64,000 bases of DNA from Liquidambar formosana (Eukaryota > Streptophyta > Magnoliopsida > Saxifragales > Altingiaceae): contig CM077833.1 of the NCBI GenBank assembly GCA_039720395.1, forward strand, positions 596,501 through 660,500, in the 5' to 3' direction. Positions 21,466 to 31,964 of this stretch are shown in pieces (position 1 is the first letter of the stretch; each line of letters begins with the position of its first letter). A program made the translations under genes and the position numbers. A model generated the notes under the pieces. The model saw only the letters and a list, made by a program, of their open reading frames with translations. It was not told where the DNA came from and did no database searches.

Positions 21466-21600
21466 CTCAGTCTTCTCTGCCGCCAATGATAATAGAGGTG
21501 CAATGGTCTGGTGGAAGCAATAGTTGCTGTCAAAGTGACAAAGCGCACCATCTATGGTGTGTGGTGAACCTGTTCTTGAGATGAAGGAAAAGTCTACAAT
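21466..21600 (-). other. Possible captured exon in the CACTA interior
   Basis: On the minus strand a frame with protein-like composition (DFSFISRTGSPHTIDGAL, then APLLSLAAEKTEDTR) is bounded by a possible acceptor (cattgtag) and donor (caccag/gtattg). I do not recognise the protein. CACTA elements often carry host gene fragments, but this could be chance. Confidence 0.25.
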
Positions 21601-21767
21601 GAAGAACTTGACATTACCTACCATTGTTCCTTTTTTAAGTTGCAAGAGTAGGAATAATCTAAATAAAAGGCTGAACATCTATTCAAGAAGACAAGGATAA
21701 AACTATTTCTCTCAGTCCTTGTCAACCATCATCCTCAGATTCGACTAAGGCCCTGTTGTTGACTCTC

Positions 21768-21960
21768 CAACTTCATCTCTTGATGATTCTAATATTCCTA
21801 TAATTCTTCACAATGAAGCATAAGGTAGATGGCGTGGAGAGGTATAACGATAGATTAATGGCAAAAGGCTTACTTAAACTTATGGGATTGACAGGATTGA
21901 CTACAAAGAGATGTTTCCTCAAGTGGCAAAGATGAATTTGATTTAGCTGCAATATTGACA
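21768..21960 (+). pseudogene. Degenerate copia RT fragment inside the CACTA element
   Basis: With frame changes, the translation shows KVDGVERYNDRLMAKG, then a stretch like G-I-D-Y-x-E-x-F and VAKMN. This is the conserved start of Ty1/copia reverse transcriptase. It is isolated, with no LTR or other domain nearby. Confidence 0.55.
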
Positions 21961-22733
21961 AAATGCAGGTTAACTTAAAACAAGGACATTTCAAGTAAAC
22001 AAAAATAAAAACAGATAAGTTCCATTCCTTAAAGGGAACAAACCATTTTTAAATCCTTAGACATAGGGATCATGTCGAATCTGGACCCAAAGTCCAAATA
22101 ATACACATTCAGAAAACATTAAGTTGAGCCTTTTCCCCCATAGGAATGCAACAGATCCTTAAAACCTTTTTTTTTTTTTTTTAAGATTTCATAAATACTT
22201 CCTAAAGCTCTTACCAGAAGCACGACAAATTGATAACCTGGAAAACTTCATAGTTTTACATTGTTGGTGAAAAATCAATCATCAGTGTTACTCAACATTT
22301 TTATATTATCATACTTTTAAAGTACTAAAACTAGTTACTTCAAGAGAAATTCATAGTTATCATACTTTTTTTATTATCATACTTTTCATAATTATTTCAA
22401 GAGAAATTCACTACGAGCCAAAACAGAGCAGAAGGCGCCAATGGAGCTCCACGACGAGCCAAAAAGATCAGATCTGGATGAGGGAGCTCAGAAAATCAGA
22501 TCTGATCTGATCTATTCAACCTAAAGATTAGATTTCCACTTGGTTATTACTCGGACTGAAATGCCCTAAAGAAGAACAGAAGGTGTTATCCACCACCGAT
22601 ATCCTTCACCTGAGGTAGGATTGGCAATTTGGGGGAGGGATGCCGGTGAGATCAGAAAAAGCCCCCTCTGCCATGTGTGTCAAAACCCTTTTTGGTCCTG
22701 TAACTAGAACAAGCTTTCTCCGTGAGGGTGGCC

Positions 22734-22835
22734 TTAGGCGATGGCAACGGTGAGGGCGGCCTGGGCGACGGTAACGGTGAGGGTGGCCTGGGTGACTGTG
22801 ACGGTGAGGGTTGTTATGCTGATGCGTGAGGCCAT
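22734..22835 (-). repeat. 27-bp minisatellite with a 33-codon ORF
   Basis: About three units of ggtgagggcggcctgggcga and variants at 22740-22815. On the minus strand they lie in a short ORF starting MASRISITTLTVTV, with a nine-residue repeat. Coding use is doubtful. Confidence 0.4.
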
Positions 22836-22952
22836 TGTGAGAAAGTGAGGGATGGAGATTGAGGGAGAAAGAGAGTGTGAAAAAAAAAACAGTAGGTTGT
22901 GTTAAAAGGGGATCGGGGAGCTAGACAAAAATGACACGGGAGGAAGTTGAAT

Positions 22953-23140
22953 TGATGACTGTTTTTTAAAAGTAGTCATCTTTTGGTGTAATGTTTTTAA
23001 AAACCAATCATCTTTGTTTTTTCGAAGATGACTGTTTTAAGTTTGATCTTAAAAACTAGTCATCTTTCCATCTTAAAAATCAAAAGATGATTGTTTTTTA
23101 AAAAAACGGTCATCTTTTTAAATTCTAAAAGCATCATCTA
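22953..23140. repeat. Right subterminal repeats of the CACTA element
   Basis: Copies of GATGACTGTTTT and AGTCATCTTT in both orientations, matching the left array, just inside the right terminus. Confidence 0.8.
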
Positions 23141-23160
23141 TCAACCTTTTTCTTGTAGTT

Positions 23161-24040
23161 TTTAATGATAATTTTTATCCTGAAGCTTTTAAGAACAATA
23201 AGATTCGAGAATTGATGAATTTGAAACAAGAGGAGATGACTGCAATAGTACACCTCCAAGTTTGTGGAGTTGTGTAGATTTTCTATGGGAATGAAAAAGG
23301 ATGAGTAAGAGAAGTGCAGGAGATGTGAATGGGGTTTGAACTGTACTTTGCAAGGTAAGGTGAATCATTTAATGATAAATGATTTCAAGAGACTTGTGAG
23401 CTCTGTGTTAACTACTGAGGAGGAACATTTGGGGTATAGGGAGGATAGGGCTTAGGAGAGAGAGCGTAGAAAGAATAATCCTCAACCACACAAGCATGGT
23501 GCTAGTGGTTCTGGTACAGAGAAGAAGCCACAACAGCAGGGTAGAGGTTTTGGAACTAATCCCAATCTCCGTCCTCGGGGGATTCAGTTCAAGCAACCTC
23601 AACCAGGGAAGAACAGTAGTAGTAGTAGTTCCAGTGGAAGTAGTGGGAATCAAAAGACTTGCTTCCATTGTAAGCAGAAGGGACACATCCGACCAAATTG
23701 TCCATTCCTGACTGGAGGTTCATCATCCGCTCAGCAACCCTCTGTGAATTCTCTACCACCATATTACTCTTAGCAAGGATATAGTTATCAAGGACAGCCA
23801 TAAATGCTAGTGCATTCTCAGTCTTATTTTATGCCACCTCCTTACTATGGACAACAACATATCAACCAACCATACCAACAGCAGTATCAACCACCCTAGT
23901 ACCCATAACCTCAATACTAACCATCGCAGCAGTAGCAGTAGCCTCCATAAGGATATGGGTAGCAATCCCAGCATCGCCAAGGACGTGGGGGAAGAGGTGG
24001 TGGAAGAGGATAGGGTAATCATCAACATGGATGAGTGTTT
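23161..24040 (+). pseudogene. Chromovirus-like gag, 3' part with zinc knuckle
   Basis: Continues gag after the CACTA insertion. Frameshifts and stops break it, but a basic Gln/Pro-rich tail and a canonical CCHC knuckle CFHCKQKGHIRPNC (23660-23701) are clear. The Gln-rich tail at about 23870-23975 has at least eight TAG/TAA codons among remaining CAG/CAA codons, a very uneven loss of Gln codons. The knuckle would bind element RNA. Confidence 0.85.
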
Positions 24041-25313
24041 ACTATGCACCGCCAGGAAGAAGGAGCTTCTAATGTAGTGGTAGAAGGTAAATTTCTAGTC
24101 TTTGGAGTTTGGGCTAAAGTTCTGTTTGATCTGAGGTCGACGCATTCATTTATTTCTTTATCGTTTGCTAATACTTTAGAATTGAAGTATGATGACTTAG
24201 GTTATACTTTGGAAGTAGATACTCCTCTTGGGAATTGTCTCATGACTAGTTACATTTGTTGTGAATGTTGTATTAACATTGTGGGCCAAGAGATGATGGT
24301 TGATCTCATCATTTTAGGTGTGTCTGGTTATGACATCATCTTTGGCATGGATTGGTTGGCCAATTATAGAGCTGTAATGGATTGTTATAAGAAGAAGGTA
24401 ACTTTCCATAATTCTAGTGGTGAAGTTTTCTCCTTCTATGGAGATAGACATACTCTTCCTCCGGATATTTTGCTCAATATCCAAATCCACCGTTTCAAGA
24501 AGAGTGGTTATTTGAGTTTTCTAGCTGTGATTAAGGGTGAAGATGTTATGGGTATACATCCCCACCACATTCCCATTGTAAGAGAATTCCTTGATGTATT
24601 TCCAGATGAATTATCGAGTTTGCCCCCTAGGAGAGAGGTGGATTTTACCATTGATTTGCAACTAGGAACGAGACCTATTTCTGTCATGCCATATAGAATG
24701 GCTCCTGTTGAGCTTAGAGAGTTAAAGACTCAGATTGAAGAGCTTAAAGCTAAGGGTTTTATTTGAGAAAGTAGATCACCATGGGGTGCACCTGTACTTT
24801 ACTTAAAGAAGAAGGATGGATCTTTGAGATTGTGTATTGATTATAGACAGTTGAACCGTGTTACCATTAAGAATAAATATCCATTACCTTGTATTGATGA
24901 TTTGTTTGATCAATTATGTGGGTCTCAGTTCTTTTCCAAGATTGATTTGCGTTCAGGTTATTATCATATGCTTATTTGAGATAAGGATGTGGAGAAGATT
25001 GCTTTTAATTCTCGATATGTTCATTATGAGTTTTTGGTAATGCTTTTTGGTTTGACCAATGCACCTGCAATTTTTATGGATTTGACGAATCGTGTGTTTC
25101 GTCATTATCTGGATCAATTTATAGTCGTATTTATTGATGATATCTTGGTATTTCGAAGACTCAGGAGGAGCACGCACAATATTTGGCAATTGTATTGCAG
25201 ACTTTGAGGGAGCATAGATTGTATGCCAAGTAGGAGAAGTGTGACTTTTGGTTAAACCAAGTGAAGTTTTTGGGATACGTAGTATTTGCTGAAGGTATTG
25301 CGGTAGACCCATC
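24041..25313 (+). pseudogene. Chromovirus-like protease and reverse transcriptase, 3'-truncated
   Basis: The protease region has VLFDLRSTHSFIS where family members have D-S-G, so the catalytic triad is lost. GYDIIFGMDWL follows. RT shows [48 protein letters not shown] and the catalytic FIDDILV. TGA replaces the Arg codon in FI.ESRSPWG and LI.DKD, and TAG the Gln in AK.EKCDFW. A one-base change of frame occurs after DDILV. Coding stops at GIAVDPS, where LTR-A begins. The rest of pol is not found in the window. The clade (Tekay/Del-like) is a guess from RT and gag style. Confidence 0.85.
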
Positions 25314-25338
25314 TGTGGACCCGGGAAATTGGGCCTAC

Positions 25339-25363
25339 GGGGGGGGGGGGGGGGGGGGGGGGG
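25339..25363. repeat. 25-base G homopolymer
   Basis: An uninterrupted run of G near the left edge of LTR-A. Its length is prone to sequencing error. Confidence 0.9.
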
Positions 25364-26639
25364 ATGAAAAAAACAAAAAGGAGTCGCCACCTCATTTTTT
25401 AAGGGAAAAGAGGAAAACCCTAAAATGTTTTATTTTCCAAAAAACAAATGACTCCATGTTTAAAAATGGTAAGGCAAAAGATCTTTTGAAAATCAAAGAT
25501 TGTGGATTCGGAGGCTAAGTTACGATATGGGAAGGTTCTAGGCAAAGCCTATAGGCACCCATATCACCCTAATTGGTCTCTTAATTTAATTGGGCTAAAT
25601 CAAAGTCTTAAACACTCAAGAAATAGCAATTATCATCACAAGGCAGCATGCATATCATCCATTCATTCATCCACATAAGCAAATAAATCAAAGAAAAATA
25701 GAAAAGAGAAAAAAGGGAAAGAAAACCTAGGATACTTAGTATCCTAGGGCGGACTTGAACCTCACGAGGAGCGCCTACGTTACATGTATGGAAATACATG
25801 GATCAAAGTCCACATAGTTCGAAAGGGAATAAGGTTATAACCTAATTGAGGCCTATGGTAAACCCTAAGTTTTCTTTCATAGATAAAAAAGTTTCCAAAG
25901 ATAAATGATTCTCAAAAAATCTTTAGAAAATATGGAATTTCAAGTAAAGATAGACACTTTTATTTGAAAAGGAATTTTTTTATGAATGGAAACTATAGAG
26001 ATTTACCATGTTCCCCTATTAGGAAATAACCCTAGGGGGGAGAAAGAGAAAGTTTCAAGGAAAGGAAATAAAGGTGAATTAGGGCACCTTCATACCCAAC
26101 TTACCTTAAGCAAAAGCAACCTGTCAAAATAACCAACCTATTGCATAGGGTAATTACTTTATTTGCAAGATTTCATCTTGTAATAGCCAAAATAATCACC
26201 CCACATTGGTGGGGTAATTGCACCTATCATATCCCACTTTCTATGGGTTTGTACCTGTCATGTACCTGTAATTTGCATGCAAAACACACCAAAAATACCA
26301 ACAAACAAAGCTAGTTTCTAACCAAGCAATTATCATGCTTAAACATAGGCTAACACATGCTCAAAATATCATATTAAAGCCATTAAACAGATCTGGACAG
26401 AATTGAAATAGAGTTTAAAATCGCCCATAAATCATGTAAACAACACGAATCATAAACTAACTAAAACCCTAACTCAACCCTATATGCAATAGCATGTAAA
26501 AACCCTAAAATCAACTATCATGAATCCAGAAAATATCGTAGTTATCTAACATGCAACACATATACAGCAACTATGAAGAAAAAACAAAGAAAATCCCTAT
26601 GTTACTATGCTATATGCAACTTTCCTAAAACAAGGATGA

Positions 26640-27160
26640 ACGAAACCCTAGAATCACACTTGTGCATAAAATCACATGAAATAACCCTAAATCATGCAAA
26701 ACCGAATATGAACAACATTCTAACCATGCATATTAACCACTAGAATGATCCACACATGATAAAGGCATAGGCTTACACATGAAATATAGCTATTCTAAGC
26801 ATGAACTCAATTTCAGCACAAAAGAAACCCTAGAATCCCAACTATGCTTTAAATCACATGAAATAATACTTCAGCATGCTAAATAGCCCATGAACATCAT
26901 CTTAAACATGCATACTAGCTAATAGAAGCAGCAAAACATGATAAAAACATAAGCTTTAATATGTAAAAGAGTTATTTCATGCAGAAAACCAATTTCAGCA
27001 CTAAGGAAATCCTAGAATCCCAACTATGCATTAAATTACATGAAAAAACACTTCAGCATGCTAAACAGCCCATGAACATCATCCTAAACATGCATACTAG
27101 CTAATAGAAGCAGCAAAATACAATAAAAACATATGCTTTAACATGAAATACTGCTATTCT
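26640..27160. repeat. About 175-bp tandem units in LTR-A copy 2
   Basis: Three diverged units share atttcatgcagaaaacc or tagctattctaagc starts, then aaaccctagaatccc, then cagcatgctaaacagccc and catgcatactagc. They correspond to the 172-bp units at 282-625. Confidence 0.7.
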
Positions 27161-27540
27161 ATGAAAAACCCTAATTTAAAAGAGAGAAAAGGAGAAGGGA
27201 AGGTATACCTATGGCGAAGTCCCCTTTTTGCTACTGTAGAAAGTCCTCCTTCTCTTATGCACTGCTAGAAATTCCTTCCTTCAAGCCTTTAAACAAAGCT
27301 CCAGCCCTCCTTCAAGCTCTCTCTCTCAATCTCTCACTCATAATTTAGGTTAAACTACCCTAAGGATGGCTGTCATGACCTCCAAGTCTCAAAAATGCCT
27401 CCCAAAGTGCTTTTTTAGAAGCTCCCTTGGGGCTCAAATAGGTCAAATAGGGTTGAAAATAGGGTTAAATGGCGGCTGGAGGCGGACAAATCTGAGGAAA
27501 TAAGAAGGAATCCACATCAGCACTCAAAAAAGGAAAGTGG

Positions 27541-27620
27541 CTCGGGTGACCACCTGGGGCTGGGCGGCTAGCCACCTGGGCCCAGGCGGCTAGCCGCCCA
27601 GCCCCAGGTGGTCACCCGAG
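27541..27620. repeat. 80-bp palindrome module, copy 2 (nearly perfect)
   Basis: Arms 27541-27580 and 27581-27620 meet with no spacer. Reading the reverse complement of the right arm against the left, 39 of 40 positions agree; the exception is A at 27574. This is the best preserved of the five copies. Confidence 0.95.
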
Positions 27621-28326
27621 GCCTTGTCATTTCTTGCCTATTTCTAACCCTTTTGACTTCCAAATGTGTTTCAGGGTTCAAATCAACTCCGATTTTGATG
27701 AAACGAAAGCCAAAACGACCGTGTTTCGAAGGGAAATGTAATTTGAGTCACTTGAGGGCAAAAACCCTAGCCATGACTGCGTGGTTAAGTCTTACAAAGG
27801 TGTTTAACTGCTATGCACCACCGTCGCTTAGCTTAGGTATGCACACAAAGTCGCACTGAATGCTTTCCAATTCGAAATTCAACCTCCCTAAACACATTTG
27901 GGGATGAAATTAAGACTAATCAAAGTCAAATGAATATTCATGGAGTGAAAATCATGAGCCAATTTGAGCTAACCCAAAATAGGTCTCTTAACCAACCTGA
28001 GCCATATTGAGCCATTCTAATCCTGAACCATCAATTCATCAAATTGAACTCATAAATACCTCAAATACATCCATATGAATTCCAATTGGCAACTTAGAGA
28101 TCATTTCAAGGTTAAATGGAAATTTTGTGACCAAAAGGACGATTATAGCCCTCAAGTCACAAAAGTTCTTATTAGCCCTCAAGATCAACTCCAAATCGAA
28201 CCAAAATTCATACACATCATCCTCAAGACCCTAAAAACTCAATGCAAAAGACTAGACTCAAATAGGAAACAAAAAGACACATGAAATGACAAACCCTAGC
28301 TAAGGTGGCAAAAATGGGGTGTGACA

Positions 28327-28677
28327 AAAGCCCCTCATTGGTGAACAAGTTTCACTTGCGAACCAATGACAAAAAGAACAACCCATTTTTACCTGGGGAA
28401 TTGATTTCATCAACACCCACTTGGGAAAAACAAGAGCAATCATATTATTGAATCCATAGAATTCATCACACACAAACCTTCTACACACAAAGGTACTCCT
28501 CATAAGTTCTACAAAACTCTTCTCATATTGTATACCAGTTGCATTGGGGGACAAGATGAGGTATCCACAACTTACACCAAACTACGTTCGATGAAAGGTC
28601 TTCCCATACTACACCAGTTGCACTGGTGAATAATACGAGGTATCCATAGCTTACACCGAATCTCCGTTCGATGAAAG
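28327..28677 (-). other. 3' end of the LTR-A element body
   Basis: Sequence between the 3' LTR and the solo LTR-B. It holds a diverged 80-bp unit (about 28520-28592) and one full unit (28593-28672). A minus-strand open frame at 28300-28554 has no recognisable domain. It is probably 3' untranslated sequence. Confidence 0.5.
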
Positions 28678-30472
28678 TGTTAGGATTATGCCCTAGAACC
28701 AATCATAGAGATGATTGTTTAGGGATTAGGAACAGTCAATTGATTTCATTTATATATGTCACATTTATTATTGATTTAATAAAAGGGCTTATTCTATTAT
28801 GTTTATATGCATCATTTATATTTACATAATATGTCCATGGAGTTAGAGTTGAGAATATGAAATTACAAAGGGTTGTAATTTTGAGACTCTAAATATATCT
28901 CTGTACTAAACTCCTAAATCATTCCTAGTTGAAGGTTCACTATGATGGACAGTAATGAACCATAGGACTAGCACTTGTTAGGTTGACTCTATAGGAGGAT
29001 AGCTAGTCTCAAGCTATTTGTGTGGAGACACTACAACCAACAAGTGGGTGCCTATTATAAGAATAGGTACACTGAATGTGACCAAAGATATGAGATAAAT
29101 TGAATAGAGTTTTAACCTGCCTGTCAATCAGTTTCTCATTGTTATAGTGGTACAGGTAATCCTTAGACCTGAGACACCATGGTTGTCTTATGCATGTAGC
29201 TTTAAAAGTTTGATAACACTAAGTGCAGATCCTATTTAGGGGTCTGTAAGGGTGTTCATTGGCCCTACTGCTATGTGTGTGAAGGCATGTGAGTGATCAA
29301 CAAGGAATCCATCACTCTCAGGAAAAAGGGAGTGAATGTCTCATATAGCATTCATTGAATATAACTCATTAAATCCATGGGCCCATGGTAGAATGAATAT
29401 GGAAAGGAGTTTCCATAAGTTCATCATTGAGTTGATATTAATGAATGAGTATAAAGTAATTGAACTAGGGACTTGACAGATTTCCATGTCCTATTAGTTC
29501 AATTGGAGACATTGAGTTGATGGAAGGATAGAATTGTAACCTATAAACTATAACAGAACGGTTCCTTGTAAATGACTATTCACCTCATTAAGGACCACAC
29601 CATGAGTCATATGCTAGGTGTTACTCATGGTTAGTAGAAGCCCTAATTGATATAAATGAGTTATAATCAATTAGTGAATTGAAAGGAGTTTCAATTAGAC
29701 CCTTAATGGAAAGTGTTCCATTGTGCACAACTTGTGCTGTTCCTACTACTTGATGATGTGAACCCAATGGGTCACACACTGATCATGTTAAGAGAGCTTG
29801 ATTGTCTATGAGAGAAAGGGTATAAGTGATTAAAGAAAAGTTCTTTAAGGGGCTAATTTGTATTTGATGCAAACTAGTGGGCTAATTGTGTAATTAAGAG
29901 TAATTACACAAAACCCACTAGGGTTAGAAGTTCCCCTAGGGCCGACCCTATTAGTGGGCTATATAATGCCTATTATAATGTGATGACATCATATAATAAT
30001 CACTCCCCAAGGTCTGGACGATTTTCACAAGGGGCTCTCTCTCTCTCTCCCTCTTCTCCACCTCTAGCAACAACAAGGAAGAAGAAGGAAAGGACTTCAA
30101 GCTCAAGCTAGGTGTGGATACCGTTGGAGGCAGGACACTTGGGCTGCTCATTCACCGCTGTCCAGAGACAAAGCTTGGAGCAAAAAGGAGAAGACAAAGC
30201 TTGGAGCATAAAGGAGAAGACTTGATTCAACTGTAAGTATCCTAACTCTCTTGGTAGTTAGGTTTTTGGTTTTGTATTAAGCATAATTAAGATTCATGGG
30301 TTTGGGAATCATAGGAAAAATTTTTAATTCCACCTTTGTAGTTTTTTCCCCCTAGCTAGATTCCCAATAGAAAGGTCTTCCCATACTACACCAGTTGCAC
30401 TGGTGAATAACATGAGGTATCCATAGCTTACATCGAATCTGCGTTCGATGAAAGGTCTTCCCATACTACACC
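28593..30472. repeat. 80-bp tandem repeats (interrupted by solo LTR-B)
   Basis: Units begin gaaaggtcttcccatactac and end cgttcgat: 28593-28672, then 28673-28677 continued at 30370-30449, then a partial unit 30450-30472. A diverged unit precedes 28593. The solo LTR inserted after the first five bases of the second unit. Tandem repeats close to the 3' LTR are known in Tat/Ogre elements. Confidence 0.85.
28678..30369 (+). mobile_element. Solo LTR-B in the 80-bp repeats
   Basis: Starts TGTTAGGATTATGCCCTAG and ends GATTCCCAATA (final ACA changed to ATA). The target duplication gaaag lies at 28673-28677 and 30370-30374. It is 1,692 bp long with no internal region. A TATA-like motif, ctatataatg, is near 29959. 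Confidence 0.95.
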
Positions 30473-31364
30473 TGTCACAGCCCATTTTTGCACCACCTTA
30501 CTAGGGCTCACCATTTCATGTAGGTTTTTGTTTTGTTTTTGAGTCTAGTTACTTGCATTAGTTTTCTAGAGTCACAAGGACATTGGACATGAATTTTGGT
30601 TCAATTCAGAGTTGATCTTGAGGGATAATAAGAACTTTTGTGACTTGAGGGGTATAATCGTCTTTTAGGTCACAAACTTTTCCTTTGACCTTGAAATGAT
30701 CTCCAAGTTGTCAATTGGAGTTCATATTGATGCATATGAGGTATTTCTAGGTTCAATTTGATGAATCAATAGCTTAGGGTTAAAATGGCTCAATATGATT
30801 CAAGTTGGTTAATTGACCCCTTTTGTGTTAGCTCAAATTAACTCACAATTACCAACCAAATCTTTTCAAATTGACTTTAATTAGTCATTATTTTATCCCT
30901 AAAAGTATTTTAGAAAGTTTAATTTTGGTTTGGAAAACATTTGGTTCAATCCTATGTGCATACCTATACTTTGCAAAGGTAGAGCATAGCGGTTAACCAC
31001 TTTTGTCAAACCTAACCATGCCCCCATGGTTAGTGGTTTTCACCCTAAATTGTTCAGAAATGTATTCCTCATCGAAACACGGTCGTTTTGGCTTTCGTTT
31101 CATCAAAATTGGAGTTAATTTGACCCTAAAACACTCCTAGAAGGCAACAGAGTCCAAAAAAGTCAAAAAAACTGAAGTGGGCTCGGGTGACCACCCAAGC
31201 CCGGGAGGCTAGCCGCCCAGCCCCTGGTGGCTAGCCACCCAAGGCCTGGTGGTCACCCGAGTCCACTTACCTATTTTTGCTAAAACGGGATTCCTTCCCT
31301 ATTTTGACGGCTTGGGACTCTTTTGGACGACTTTCCTTCTAATTTTTGGTAACTTTTGAGTTTC
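30473..31364 (+). mobile_element. LTR-A relative in inverted orientation, truncated
   Basis: Starts TGTCACAGCCCATTTTTGC, the reverse complement of the LTR-A right end with several differences. It shares the conserved block with aaacacggtcgttttggctt and the palindrome at 31182-31261. The sequence after the palindrome (cctatttttg...cctattttgacgg) resembles the DUF7745 upstream region at 55030-55065. It begins inside an 80-bp repeat and stops at the copia array. Confidence 0.75.
31182..31261. repeat. 80-bp palindrome module, copy 3
   Basis: Same outer arms CTCGGGTGACCAC / GTGGTCACCCGAG and same 80-bp length. The inner arms have diverged, with roughly 30 of 40 positions still pairing. Confidence 0.8.
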
Positions 31365-31964
31365 TTAAGAAGCCTTATTCTGCACTATGTATTGAACCTG
31401 ATATCTATTATGTTGTAATTGTTACAAATAGTTATCAGTCAATTCAAATTTGGAATATTGGATTGTATATGGAAATTGTAAACTCATAGTAGATGGGTAT
31501 ATGGATTTGGATATAATCCATATGGGGTATATTTTATATTCACTTTAGTTGGTGAAATACTTAATGGAAGAACTGTATGAAAGATACAGTAGATTCCATT
31601 ATTAAGGGTGAATTAATTGTCGCATTGTCTAGGAGACTGTTTGGATCTATAAGTTCATTTAGAACTTGGAGTTGTTCCTTCCATTGAGTTGCCCACACCT
31701 TGTTTTGTGACAACAATGGGTCTATATCTCAAGTATAGGAATCACGGTCTCATCAAAAGTCCAAACACATAGAGCGACAATTCCAAGTGATTAGAGGAAT
31801 CATTGGAAGAGGTAATAGATACATTACAGAAGATATTATCTACATAAGTTTTTGTAGACCTACTGACTAAAGCTTTAAAACATAATTTGTTATGTCTAAG
31901 ACCAACATCTTGAGAAGATAAGTATGCGATACATGGTCGATTGGCTTTAGTGCAAGTGGGAGAT
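31365..31964 (+). pseudogene. Copia RNase H remnant, left partial unit
   Basis: Degenerate translation ALCIEPDIYYVVIV..., later CDNNGSISQV and ESRSHQKSKHIERQFQVIRGIIGRG, matches the C-terminal pol region of Ty1/copia. The polypurine tract aagtgggaga at about 31954-31963 precedes the LTR. The first bases correspond to the RT/RNase H junction; everything upstream is missing. Confidence 0.75.

Larger units (their letters stand above)
16994..23160. mobile_element. CACTA (EnSpm/CMC) DNA transposon, non-autonomous
   Basis: The left end CACTACTACAAAAACGTTGA matches the inverted right end; on the minus strand the right end reads AACTACAAGAAAAAGGTTGA, with the usual first C changed. The 3-bp target duplication ttt lies at 16991-16993 and 23161-23163, and removing the element restores the gag frame. 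Both ends carry arrays of AGATGACTG/CAGTCATCT repeats. The 6,167-bp interior holds no transposase-like ORF, so it probably depended on transposase made elsewhere. Confidence 0.92.
25314..28326 (-). mobile_element. LTR-A, copy 2 (full length, 3,013 bp)
   Basis: Starts TGTGGACCCGGG and ends GGGGTGTGACA. It interrupts chromovirus RT; the left flank ccatc is the probable target copy. The right flank gives, on the minus strand, a purine-rich stretch (AATGAGGGGC) directly before the LTR, as a polypurine tract should, so this is the 3' LTR of a minus-strand element whose body lies to the right. Relative to copy 1 it lacks roughly 110 bp including the TATA box (near 27414). A PBS-like motif ggagtcgccacc lies 66 bp inside the left end. 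Confidence 0.85.

Noticed and set aside
23870..23975. Reassigned genetic code (TAG/TAA read as Gln)
   Set aside because: CAG and CAA remain common, TGA also replaces Arg and Trp, and frameshifts occur too. Decay of methylated DNA explains it better.
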